Positions 25,531 through 32,619 of a stretch of 45,282 nt of DNA are shown in pieces. Source of the stretch: Pseudobdellovibrionaceae bacterium (GTDB lineage Bacteria; Bdellovibrionota; UBA1018; UBA6935); the NCBI GenBank assembly GCA_002722705.1, contig PBMP01000074.1, forward strand, positions 1 to 45,282, in the 5' to 3' direction. The stretch's first letter is position 1. Each line of letters opens with the position of its first letter. The translations under genes were made by a program, and so were the position numbers. The notes under the pieces are model-generated. The model did not search any database, was not told the origin of the DNA, and was given only the letters and a program-made list of their open reading frames with translations.

Positions 25531-26919
25531 TCAATCAACGTCTTTCATTTCATAATGAAAAGTTTTAGCTAATAAAAGCAAAAAGGTACGATCCAATCTT
25601 TCTCGATCAAATCTCATAATTTGTTCAACCGCCTCTTTTCCAGTCATTCCTGGACTATGCGGACTTGGTAAAAAATAATTACAAAAAGTATCAACTACTG
25701 CAATTAAACGAGCAATCGGGTGGATTTGTTCCTTTTTTAATTTCAAAGGATATCCGTAACCATGACAATCTTCATGATGTTGATAAACAATTTGGGGCAA
25801 ATCAGGAGGAAGAGATTTAATTTGATTTACAATCTCCTGACTCCTAATTGAATGAGTCTCAATTAAAGCTCTTTCTTCTCTCGAGAGTTGAGGTCGAGGC
25901 TTATCTAGTATCTCTCTATCAATCTCTTTTTTTCCTATATCATGAAAAAAGCCTGCAAGAGCAATTCTATAGCGATTTGGAATTGAATGCCATTGAGATT
26001 TCTTTGCTAAGATTACACTATATAAACTCACAGCTAAACTATGTGCATAAAGATAATCAGAATGCTGCTTTAAAATATCAAGTAAATTAAAAATGTCTTC
26101 ATCTTCCGAAACAACTTTTAGTGCATTTGATAAAAAATCTTTTGCTTCAAAAAAAGAATCCTTATCTACTTCAGCAGTATAAAGTTTTTCTTGGATAACC
26201 TCCCCAGCGTGCTTAATAAATGATAATTTCTTAGCCTTTAAAATTTTTGCTTTTGGAATTACCCTTGCAATTTTCAAATTCATTTCTAAGTAGAGTTGAA
26301 AATCTGAAAACAACATATAAAGATGTTTCATCCCTTTATCTTTATATTTACGAATTCGATCAACCGAAAGATCTTCTCCTCCATATGCAATTTTTACAAA
26401 TTTCTCATTTGGAAGTTTGACATAGATACTAAATGGCATTTTTCGACCAGCAATAAAGTCATCTATACTAATTTTACAATATAAACTATCTGCACTTCCT
26501 TCCTCTTCAGGTTCCTGAGAAGCAAGTTGTTCTTCACTTTTTTTCTTTTCTTTAATTTTTTGACAGTGCTCTACTGCCTTTTCCAAATCTTCTTCTTTAA
26601 AAGGCTTAGGTAAAAAATAATCAGCCCCTAAACTAATTGCACTTTGTGTTTCAAGAATTTCTGAAAATCCGGTCATCAAAACTACCGGAATATCTTTTTC
26701 CGCTTTTACCCACTTTAGCAGCTCAATACCGTCCAAATTCGGCATTTTTATATCACTGATCACCAAATCATAATCATGGATGGCTAAGATGTTTGTTGCT
26801 ATTTTTCCATCTTGAGCAACATCAACTTCGTGTCCAACTCTCCTCATCAAAGTGGCCAAAATATCTCTAAAAGAATCATCATCTTCAACCAACAAAACCT
26901 TGGAGGAATGCTCAGTCAT
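25531..26919 (-). CDS. Response regulator, HD-GYP cyclic-di-GMP phosphodiesterase
   Basis: 462 residues: a receiver (Asp56 in ISDIKMPNLDG, Lys105 in LPKPF), an acidic linker (125-145), a middle domain (about 147-285) shared with the paralogue at 24336, and an HD-GYP domain. Metal and catalytic residues are visible: His293, His326-Asp327 (GFFHDIGKK), His356, His381-His382, the GYGYP loop at 387-391 and Asp410. It should hydrolyse c-di-GMP under control of phosphorylation, as in the RpfG family. The ATG has AAGG 9 nt upstream, and a TATAAT lies about 55 nt before it. No kinase is adjacent on its own strand. Tail to tail with its degenerate paralogue, 1 nt apart. Confidence 0.9.
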   Translation of the reverse strand: MTEHSSKVLLVEDDDSFRDILATLMRRVGHEVDVAQDGKIATNILAIHDYDLVISDIKMPNLDGIELLKWVKAEKDIPVVLMTGFSEILETQSAISLGADYFLPKPFKEEDLEKAVEHCQKIKEKKKSEEQLASQEPEEEGSADSLYCKISIDDFIAGRKMPFSIYVKLPNEKFVKIAYGGEDLSVDRIRKYKDKGMKHLYMLFSDFQLYLEMNLKIARVIPKAKILKAKKLSFIKHAGEVIQEKLYTAEVDKDSFFEAKDFLSNALKVVSEDEDIFNLLDILKQHSDYLYAHSLAVSLYSVILAKKSQWHSIPNRYRIALAGFFHDIGKKEIDREILDKPRPQLSREERALIETHSIRSQEIVNQIKSLPPDLPQIVYQHHEDCHGYGYPLKLKKEQIHPIARLIAVVDTFCNYFLPSPHSPGMTGKEAVEQIMRFDRERLDRTFLLLLAKTFHYEMKDVD

Positions 26920-26971
26920 AAACTACACCTTTTTTAACACTCTCCGACAACAGCATATTCATTACCAGAAT

Positions 26972-26977
26972 ATTATA
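26972..26977 (-). promoter_or_regulatory. TATAAT -10 element upstream of the HD-GYP gene
   Basis: A perfect minus-strand TATAAT, about 53 nt before the ATG. No good -35 lies 16-18 nt upstream, so either the promoter is extended or activator-dependent, or the match is chance in AT-rich DNA. Confidence 0.35.
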
Positions 26978-27032
26978 ACCTGATTTTGAACATAAATCTT
27001 GGTTCTCATTAGTAAAAATATATTCTCATATC

Positions 27033-27061
27033 CTGCGATACCTTAAACAAGAACATCGCAG
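27033..27061 (-). repeat. Stem-loop between tRNA-Arg and the HD-GYP gene
   Basis: CTGCGAT (27033-27039) and ATCGCAG (27055-27061) are exact inverted repeats around a 15-nt loop. It lies about 50 nt downstream of the tRNA 3' end, so it could terminate or protect that transcript, but no T-run follows directly. It could equally be an operator for the HD-GYP gene. Confidence 0.4.
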
Positions 27062-27109
27062 TGACCCAACAGTCTAGAGACTAAATAACTAAAATTAAAT
27101 TATGTAGAA

Positions 27110-27187
27110 TGGCGGACCCGGCAGGGTTCGAACCTGCGACCTCTAGATTCGTAGTCTAGCACTCTAATCCAGCTGAGCTACGGGTCC
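27110..27187 (-). tRNA. tRNA-Arg (anticodon ACG)
   Basis: A 78-nt cloverleaf on the minus strand including an encoded CCA. The acceptor GGACCCG pairs with CGGGTCC with discriminator G. The D arm begins GCTCAGCTGG. The anticodon stem CTAGA/TCTAG closes the loop CTACGAA with ACG at 34-36, to be read as ICG after A34 deamination, for CGU/CGC/CGA codons. The T arm is GCAGG-TTCGAAC-CCTGC. No integrated element or direct repeat of its 3' end is visible nearby, so it is not evidently used as an attachment site here. Confidence 0.96.
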
Positions 27188-27285
27188 TTTTTAGAGAAGA
27201 CTCTAGCAATACACGAAACAACCCCAAGAATCAAGGTTCGCAAAGCTCTATTGATCTGAGTCCCTGGATCATCTATTCTTAAGCG

Positions 27286-27888
27286 ATGAAGAATTTTATC
27301 CTTTTATTTTCAATAGTTATTTTTACTTTCAGCGTTCAATGTGGCGTACAAGTCAGCACAACCTCTGGAAATGGGTGCGACTTCTACACGATCTCATCAA
27401 CAGCACAACTCGACTCGGAAGTTGGAATCAACCAGTTACCTGCAACCACCTACGCCAGACTTGCTCAATCCTTTCAAATCACGACCTCAGATGCGCAGAC
27501 AGTAGCCGGTATTAAACTCAGACTGCAGAAAACAGGATCCCCTTCGGGATCAGTAGAAGTAAAAATCGAATCTGAAAGCAGCTCATTCCCCTCTGGAACA
27601 GCCGTAACCGGAACAGCTAGCATAAATACCACATCTATATCAACTACCGAATCTTATTACACTTTTACATTTCCTTCCCAAGTCATCTTAAGTACAAACA
27701 CTACTTATTGGGTCGTTGTTACCGGAACCTATTCCCAAAGCTCCACTGACTATGTCACTTGGAAAGGCACCACGACTTCTACCCTTTACACTGACGGTAC
27801 ATCTGCGGTATTTCAATCTGGCGGAGGTAGCTACTCAACCGGTACGCTAGAGGATTTTGGCCTCCAACTTGTTTGCGGTACATCATGA
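27286..27888 (+). CDS. Exported beta-sandwich protein (anchor-domain-like)
   Basis: 200 residues. The N-terminus is a signal sequence ending at Cys19 (FSVQC), which may be lipidated although the -1 residue is Gln. The mature part is Ser/Thr/Gly-rich and beta-stranded. The sequence around AQSFQITTSDAQTVAGIKLR, then GSVEVKIES, FPSGTAV and NTTYWVVVTG, resembles the carbohydrate-binding-like choice-of-anchor beta domains of surface proteins. Its use of G, C and Ser codons differs from the AT-rich neighbours. The stop overlaps the next start (ATGA). Probably surface exposed; function unknown. Confidence 0.6.
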   Translation: MKNFILLFSIVIFTFSVQCGVQVSTTSGNGCDFYTISSTAQLDSEVGINQLPATTYARLAQSFQITTSDAQTVAGIKLRLQKTGSPSGSVEVKIESESSSFPSGTAVTGTASINTTSISTTESYYTFTFPSQVILSTNTTYWVVVTGTYSQSSTDYVTWKGTTTSTLYTDGTSAVFQSGGGSYSTGTLEDFGLQLVCGTS

Positions 27889-28292
27889 AAAACCTATCTT
27901 TAATTCTTCTGAGTTTACTCGGAATTCATTGCGGAAATTCTTCAGTCTCTACTCAAGGAGCCAGTTGCACAGGATCATCTGCAGTGATCGGTATCTACGA
28001 TGGTGTATTTGTTAGTCTATGTGGGTGCGCTGAGGGAGCTGGTGTATCTTCGCAACCGGGAACACCTCTTACTTGTACGATCAATTCAGGGAGTTCCGTC
28101 ATCTTCCAAAATATTCAAAGCACATTAAAGCATCAAATTCAGTTCTCAAATAATTCACTTGGAGCCAGTCAACTTTTTGACCCTCAATCACCGACTCAAA
28201 ATTCCTGGGGAACGACGTTTCCTATGGCAGGAACCTTTTCCTTTATAGATACATTTACCCCTGGAATGACCGGTCAAATTATTGCCTTATAA
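27885..28292 (+). CDS. Exported cupredoxin-like protein lacking copper Cys/His
   Basis: 135 residues: a signal sequence to Cys16 (LLGIHC, an unusual lipobox with His at -1), a Cys-containing region (CGCAEG), then a cupredoxin-like end. GSSVIFQNI, the first ligand-like His in TLKHQIQF, WGTTFPMAGTFSFID and TPGMTGQIIAL follow the plastocyanin/azurin layout. In the usual C-x-x-H-P-G-M loop the Cys and His positions read Asp and Thr, so only one His and the Met remain and a normal type 1 copper site is unlikely. It is co-translated with the gene before it (4-nt overlap). The fold is inferred by eye. Confidence 0.55.
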   Translation: MKNLSLILLSLLGIHCGNSSVSTQGASCTGSSAVIGIYDGVFVSLCGCAEGAGVSSQPGTPLTCTINSGSSVIFQNIQSTLKHQIQFSNNSLGASQLFDPQSPTQNSWGTTFPMAGTFSFIDTFTPGMTGQIIAL

Positions 28293-28323
28293 ATTGGAAA
28301 AATTTTCCCTCTTAAGATTTTTT

Positions 28324-28367
28324 CTGGATGGTCGAAGAGACTTCATTAGATCAAAACCATCATCCAG
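28324..28367 (+). promoter_or_regulatory. Stem-loop touching the ribosome site of the gene at 28379
   Basis: CTGGATG (28324-28330) and CATCCAG (28361-28367) are exact inverted repeats. The 3' arm covers the first two bases of AGGAGGG (28366-28372). It could limit or protect initiation at the GTG at 28379. Confidence 0.3.
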
Positions 28368-28378
28368 GAGGGAAACCG

Positions 28379-28573
28379 GTGAAAACTCAAAATTCAAAAA
28401 AACAAGATTCAAAAAACACTGAACAAGAAGCAGATGTCCTTTATCAAAAAATTGCAGGTAAGTGGTATGCATTTTCTGTAGTGGATGAAGACGTTTTTAT
28501 GGGAGAAGTTCCCGAGGAGACTTTTTATGTCCCGCAAACTGAGAAACCCTTCTCACCAGAAAACAAACAATAA
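28379..28573 (+). CDS. Small hypothetical protein (64 aa)
   Basis: The start is decided by a near-perfect Shine-Dalgarno, AGGAGGG, 6 nt before a GTG. The frame also opens at an ATG 17 codons upstream, which lacks a ribosome site and lies in a hairpin. The protein has a polar, Lys/Gln-rich N-terminus, then a compact hydrophobic/aromatic part (VLYQKIAGKWYAFSVVDEDV) ending GEVPEETFYVPQTEKP. There is no signal peptide or membrane helix. It overlaps the next small gene by 47 nt in another frame. Family not recognised. The first of three micro-genes in a row. Confidence 0.55.
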   Translation: MKTQNSKKQDSKNTEQEADVLYQKIAGKWYAFSVVDEDVFMGEVPEETFYVPQTEKPFSPENKQ

Positions 28574-28721
28574 AAAATTTTCAGAAAAAGTAAGTAAATC
28601 TGAGGTTGAACAACTCATTATTCATACAATTGAAAAAATTTCAAAAGATCCTAAAAAAGCAGCCAAAATTTTGTCACAGTGGATTGAGCAACCTTCAGAA
28701 CAAAAGAAAAAATCAGCTTAA
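28527..28721 (+). CDS. Small basic helical protein with FliF-tail-like motif
   Basis: 64 residues, starting at an ATG 7 nt after GAGGAG; the frame continues upstream but that start is unsupported. The N-terminus is basic and Asn/Lys-rich. The second half is two predicted amphipathic helices, VEQLIIHTIEKISKDPKKAAKILSQWIEQ split by Asp-Pro. The pattern [N/D]-P-x-x-x-A-x-x-[LI]-x-x-W-[LI] resembles the FliG-binding C-terminus of FliF, but this is a short motif and could be chance. Overlaps the gene before by 47 nt. Confidence 0.5.
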   Translation: MSRKLRNPSHQKTNNKKFSEKVSKSEVEQLIIHTIEKISKDPKKAAKILSQWIEQPSEQKKKSA

Positions 28722-28768
28722 TTTCACAATACTCATGATATGATTTCTTGCAGAAGGAAGGAATCTTC

Positions 28769-28933
28769 GTGTATCAAAAATCTCCACTTATTCTCTTGTT
28801 TTTTTCCATGATGGCGCTAGGGGTAGTCTACCTGATCGACACTTCTACAGAGTCACTTGTAGATCGTTCTCCAGAAGTTATTTTTCCCGCAACGGACAAC
28901 CCTCACGGGGTAAATGCCGCATTTTATCCTTAA
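28769..28933 (+). CDS. Small single-pass membrane protein (54 aa)
   Basis: GTG start about 5 nt after AAGGAAGGAA. One hydrophobic helix at about 6-25 (PLILLFFSMMALGVVYLI) with a short cytoplasmic end and a polar 25-residue tail likely outside the membrane (ATDNPHGVNAAFYP). It could be a small membrane subunit or regulator. Its TAA overlaps the stop of the convergent PilZ gene by 4 bp. Confidence 0.5.
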   Translation: MYQKSPLILLFFSMMALGVVYLIDTSTESLVDRSPEVIFPATDNPHGVNAAFYP

Positions 28934-29388
28934 AGATAAAAGACAGACACTCCGCCCGTATCTTGATGAGCATTTTCTGAATAAGACTTTAAAAATCCTA
29001 CAAATTGATTAAAAGTCTTGTAAGAAGAAACGTGCTTATCAACAGTACATCCATATTGAACATAGCGAATCCCTTCTTGTATAGAGGGACGAGAATTTTT
29101 AATTTCAACATGAATAGGAAGATAAGTTTCTTGGCTAAAGTAAAGTCTCAAAACCACTTCTTTCTCATCTGCAGGCCAAGGGTCTTTTGCATTAAACGGA
29201 ACTTGAAAAGAAAGACCATCCTCACTCACATCTAAAATTTCAATTGACCTTAAGTCTTTCCCTTCTGAAACACTATAAATTCCCATCATTTGTTCAAACA
29301 AAATTCTTTGGGTTTTTCTTCTTTTTTGATCTAATCTTTCAGTACGAACTTCATTAAAATCAACTACTTGTTTAGAATCATCAGACAT
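28930..29388 (-). CDS. PilZ-domain protein, cyclic-di-GMP receptor
   Basis: 152 residues with a canonical PilZ c-di-GMP site: Arg24-x-x-x-Arg28 in RRKTQR and Asp53-x-Ser55-x-x-Gly58 in LDVSEDG, then the beta-barrel strands (LSFQVPF, VVLRLYFSQETYLPIHVEI, VQYGCTV). The C-terminal helix is KTFNQFVGFLKSY. No effector domain is attached, so it acts by binding a partner. The ATG has AGGAGGAA upstream, inside a possible hairpin (29389-29422). It follows a second PilZ gene and a GYF-domain gene on the same strand. Confidence 0.88.
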   Translation of the reverse strand: MSDDSKQVVDFNEVRTERLDQKRRKTQRILFEQMMGIYSVSEGKDLRSIEILDVSEDGLSFQVPFNAKDPWPADEKEVVLRLYFSQETYLPIHVEIKNSRPSIQEGIRYVQYGCTVDKHVSSYKTFNQFVGFLKSYSENAHQDTGGVSVFYL

Positions 29389-29422
29389 GAGAATTCCTCC
29401 TAATAACCTTTCGGAGAATCTC
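29389..29422 (-). promoter_or_regulatory. Possible hairpin sequestering the PilZ gene's ribosome site
   Basis: GAGATTCTCC (29422-29413) pairs with GGAGGAATTCTC (29400-29389) over 10 bp with two single-base bulges and a 12-nt loop. The 3' arm carries the AGGAGG of the PilZ gene starting at 29388. Confidence 0.3.
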
Positions 29423-29456
29423 TCTGTGGTCTCAAGAGGTAATTTTTACCTGTCTG

Positions 29457-29852
29457 TCAAGAACCTGACTCCAAATGCCCTACTTTCAATAAGTGCTCTA
29501 ACATTCTTACCAGACTTTGATAAGCAATTGCTTCATTCGCTCCAGAATCAGTAATTTGAGCTCCTATTTTTCTAATTCCATCAACGAATTTTACTCGAAC
29601 AACTTTCACGTCAAAAGGAAGGTAAACTGACTGATTTAAATAAAAATGAATTCTAAAAGAATCGTTATTTTCTACATGAGTCATCCCAGTGGGCTCTTCT
29701 GAAACATCGTAATCAAATCCAACTCCACTCATACTTACGTCAGAAACTTTTAACCTCATTTCTCCTTTCGAAGGAACCGTCACAAAAAACGAAAACGATT
29801 CAAGTAATTCCATTCGTTTTTCTTTTCGTCTTTCTTTACCTAAAAGAGTCAT
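29457..29852 (-). CDS. PilZ-domain protein, cyclic-di-GMP receptor
   Basis: 131 residues with a canonical PilZ site: Arg9-x-x-x-Arg13 in ERRKEKR and Asp38-x-Ser40-x-x-Gly43 in SDVSMSG, then barrel strands (FRIHFYLNQSVYLPFDVKVVRV, split around IGAQI) and a C-terminal helix. Shared phrases with the other PilZ gene 68 bp downstream (a strand before YLP, then V-x-V-K/I) suggest they are duplicates. AAGGAGGGG lies directly before the ATG, and its ATGA overlaps the stop of the GYF-domain gene. Confidence 0.88.
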   Translation of the reverse strand: MTLLGKERRKEKRMELLESFSFFVTVPSKGEMRLKVSDVSMSGVGFDYDVSEEPTGMTHVENNDSFRIHFYLNQSVYLPFDVKVVRVKFVDGIRKIGAQITDSGANEAIAYQSLVRMLEHLLKVGHLESGS

Positions 29853-31753
29853 ATCCCCTCCTTTTTCAAATCTTTAAGAACGGATTCTATAGAAAGAGGA
29901 CGAAGTCGAGCTGGCACTCCTCCGGGTTGCCTAGGGAGACTCTGAGTATCTTTTAAACGCGCACTCAATGCTCGAAGCAAAGCCTCTGCCCGAGTTGCCA
30001 ATTCATTCACTTCTTGGTCAGAAGGTTCCGAATTTAAACCTAAAACAATTGCTGCCTGAGATTCATGCATATTTTTAACTGCAAACCCTGCCTCTTTTGT
30101 GATCTTATACATACTAAAGAAAAATCGATCTTTCTCTATTGTTTCATCATTCCATTTAGAAAACGTATCAATCATCTGATCTTGCAGTTGATACCAACGA
30201 GTCGCAAATTTTTTCCATGTCCTTTTTTTCTTGTTTGTTCTTTTTCCTTTTTTTAATTTTCTAAAAGTCGTGACAGTCGAGTTATATTGACTAATGAGTG
30301 TAGAAGAAAACTGACTCAATTCATTTAACTCGATCTGAGCTCGTTTCATAAGTGAGTCATGATAGTTTTTCAATCGAACCAAGTATTGATTGTCTTTTTT
30401 TCCTCCTAAAAAAAGAGTTTGTTTTTTAAAAATCTTATGATTTTCTCTAACAAAATCTGGATATTGACCTGAATGAACAGCATAAGAATCAATAAGTGCA
30501 CCTGCCTGTGGAGACTGCTTCTCAGATTCAACTACATAGAGTTCATATTCCCCTCTTGGAATAGGGGTTCCATCTGGAAACTTTAATACTTCTGACTTTC
30601 CCAACCCCGATTGAGTTTCAATAACCCCACTCGTAAAAAACTCAGTTCGATTTAAAAGAGTTCCTGGTACTCCTTTGATAAAAAGATCAAAACGTGCTCC
30701 ATCCGGTAAATTAGTTGCAATATAAAACGAAGGAGAAAGTGTATCTCCACCAGACGCGGCAATCGCGACTTTTGGTCCTTGATCAATAGGAAAACCAGCT
30801 GCATTTTTGAGCTCCTGATAATCAATCGGACTCACATCACTGACTTCAGGAATAGGAGAAATAAGATCTGCCAAAAACGGAACATCATTTCGCAATTTAA
30901 GCAGATGAGGTCGAATTTTATCTTGTAGTTTTTGTAGTTCTGTTTTCACAGTAGGTGAATTTAAGAAGGGATCAAAATATCCTTCCATATATCCAAATGC
31001 CATTCCACCCATAAGAGCAATCAGTATAAATAAACGAGACCCTCTTTTTGGAACACGTGGTTTTAAAATAGGAGAAGAACTTTTAATTCCTACCTTTGCC
31101 ATTTCTGGCTTTTTCTTCTTCTCTGCTCTTTTTGCAATTTTAATTGCTTTTTTCTTCTCTTTTTGAGCATTTTTTGCAGATATTTTAACTTCTTTTTCCT
31201 GCTGTTTTTTCTCCTTAACTGTAAGAGCCTGGGTTGGCTCTGACTCAGGTTCAGGAGTTTTCTTTTCTAGACCCGCAGAACTTTCTGCTTCAACGCCTTG
31301 AGCTTGCATCGCCGCAGAAATCACCTCAGAAGGTGGAGTCGAAGGTTGATCGTCTGGAATTTCTTGAAGCTGAATTTGGGGTAGAATGTCCTGCTCTTGT
31401 GGAGCTGACTCGACGTTAAGACTTTCTTCAGTCTTTGGCTCTTCAACAGGAACTTCTTCGTTTAATATCTCTTCTCCAGGAGGATCCAAAGTCAAACTTT
31501 CACTGGGAGCTACTTCAACTTCTAAGGGAGCACTCATTTCCACTGAAGGGGGCTCAACCACGGGGGAAACCAACATGCTAAATTCGGAAACTTCAACCAT
31601 TGGAACCCAATCAACCATCCCCTCTGCCCACACATACATGTCAGTTCGAACAACTCCTTGAGTCATTTTTTCTTTAATCTCATCTAAAGAAAAAGGCCCC
31701 TCGTGGTGATCTCCAAGATAAACAAACCATTTTTTTTCCATTACAGTACTCAT
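29849..31753 (-). CDS. GYF-domain single-pass membrane protein
   Basis: 634 residues. A GYF_2-type domain at about 7-58 (WFVYLGDHHEGPF, then YVWAEGMVDWVPM) binds proline-rich peptides. About 65-180 is Glu/Pro-rich and disordered, 180-240 is strongly basic, one membrane helix lies at 241-256, and about 370 residues follow outside the membrane with no motif I recognise. Cytosolic GYF plus one helix plus a periplasmic part recalls the myxobacterial gliding protein GltJ, but no other Glt gene is present. The first ATG has AAGG against it (zero spacing). Met5, 12 nt downstream, has better spacing and may be the real start. Operon with two PilZ genes. Confidence 0.72.
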   Translation of the reverse strand: MSTVMEKKWFVYLGDHHEGPFSLDEIKEKMTQGVVRTDMYVWAEGMVDWVPMVEVSEFSMLVSPVVEPPSVEMSAPLEVEVAPSESLTLDPPGEEILNEEVPVEEPKTEESLNVESAPQEQDILPQIQLQEIPDDQPSTPPSEVISAAMQAQGVEAESSAGLEKKTPEPESEPTQALTVKEKKQQEKEVKISAKNAQKEKKKAIKIAKRAEKKKKPEMAKVGIKSSSPILKPRVPKRGSRLFILIALMGGMAFGYMEGYFDPFLNSPTVKTELQKLQDKIRPHLLKLRNDVPFLADLISPIPEVSDVSPIDYQELKNAAGFPIDQGPKVAIAASGGDTLSPSFYIATNLPDGARFDLFIKGVPGTLLNRTEFFTSGVIETQSGLGKSEVLKFPDGTPIPRGEYELYVVESEKQSPQAGALIDSYAVHSGQYPDFVRENHKIFKKQTLFLGGKKDNQYLVRLKNYHDSLMKRAQIELNELSQFSSTLISQYNSTVTTFRKLKKGKRTNKKKRTWKKFATRWYQLQDQMIDTFSKWNDETIEKDRFFFSMYKITKEAGFAVKNMHESQAAIVLGLNSEPSDQEVNELATRAEALLRALSARLKDTQSLPRQPGGVPARLRPLSIESVLKDLKKEGI

Positions 31754-31782
31754 CCTTATTTTTTTCCGCTAGAAACAATGTA

Positions 31783-32619
31783 ATGGAAAACGTCTCGAGT
31801 CGCAATTGGAGCCTGTTAGGAATTACAGATCATTCTGCAGTCATGAATCTAGGTGGACGCTTGGGATCCGCCCAAGGACCTCAAGCTTTTCGAAGTGCCT
31901 GGAAAAGACTCTCAGGAAAAGTACATTTAACGGAACAAATGCTTGATTATGGAGATTGTCATCCCGTAGGTTCATCTGTTTTAGAAATTCACGACCACAC
32001 GATCGATTGGATCGCATCTCGACTTACGAAATCACGGAGTGTCATTATTGGTGGATCACATGACCATGGATATACTCATCTTGCGGCGATTAAAAAAAAT
32101 TCCCCGAAAAAAAGAATCGGATGCATTAATTTAGATGCACACCTTGATGTCCGAAAACCAGATCCACTCCCCAGCAGTGGATCTCCGTTCTATTTAGCCA
32201 TAGAAAATCAAATCATCCGCCCAGAAGACTTTATAGAGTTTGGAATCCAAAGACAATGCAACGGCCCCACTTTATGGAATTACATTGAATCAAAATCAAT
32301 CGACGTTGTTCCTATGGAAAACTGTCGCTTTGGAAAAGCCATTTTATTATTTCAAGAAAAACTCAAATTTCTTGAGAAACAGTGTGATGAAGTTGTGATT
32401 AGTCTGGATATCGATTGTGTCAATGGTGCGGAAGCCCCAGGAGTGAGTGCGCCAGCTCCAGAAGGACTTACTTCAAGTGACTTACTTGCGATTATGAACG
32501 AAGCAGGTCGTTCAAAAAAAGTTCAATCCCTTGGAATTTTTGAACTCAATCCAATTTATGACATTGATCAAAGAACAGCTCGTCTCTGTGCAGCTGCTGT
32601 ATGGCATTTTTTAAGCTAG
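31783..32619 (+). CDS. Ureohydrolase, formimidoylglutamase-like
   Basis: 278 residues. All six manganese ligands of the arginase/agmatinase/HutG family are visible: His93 (GGSHDHGY), Asp118, His120 and Asp122 (NLDAHLDVR), and Asp209 and Asp211 (SLDIDCVNG). The segment SSGSPFYLAIE, then FIEFGIQRQCNGPTL, and the ending NPIYDIDQRTARL fit HutG (N-formimidoyl-L-glutamate to glutamate and formamide) better than arginase. The usual Asp-Pro after the SxDxD motif reads Asn-Gly. No other histidine-degradation gene is nearby, so the substrate is inferred from subfamily look only. The stop overlaps the convergent gene at CTAG. Confidence 0.8.
   Translation: MENVSSRNWSLLGITDHSAVMNLGGRLGSAQGPQAFRSAWKRLSGKVHLTEQMLDYGDCHPVGSSVLEIHDHTIDWIASRLTKSRSVIIGGSHDHGYTHLAAIKKNSPKKRIGCINLDAHLDVRKPDPLPSSGSPFYLAIENQIIRPEDFIEFGIQRQCNGPTLWNYIESKSIDVVPMENCRFGKAILLFQEKLKFLEKQCDEVVISLDIDCVNGAEAPGVSAPAPEGLTSSDLLAIMNEAGRSKKVQSLGIFELNPIYDIDQRTARLCAAAVWHFLS

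Noticed and set aside
27110-27187. tRNA-Arg as an integration site
   Set aside because: No integrase gene, direct repeat of the tRNA 3' end or foreign-looking island is visible on either side.
31386-31661. 91-codon Ser/Thr-rich plus-strand frame opposite the GYF-domain gene
   Set aside because: Its composition is the antisense shadow of the Glu/Pro-rich linker; no ribosome site.
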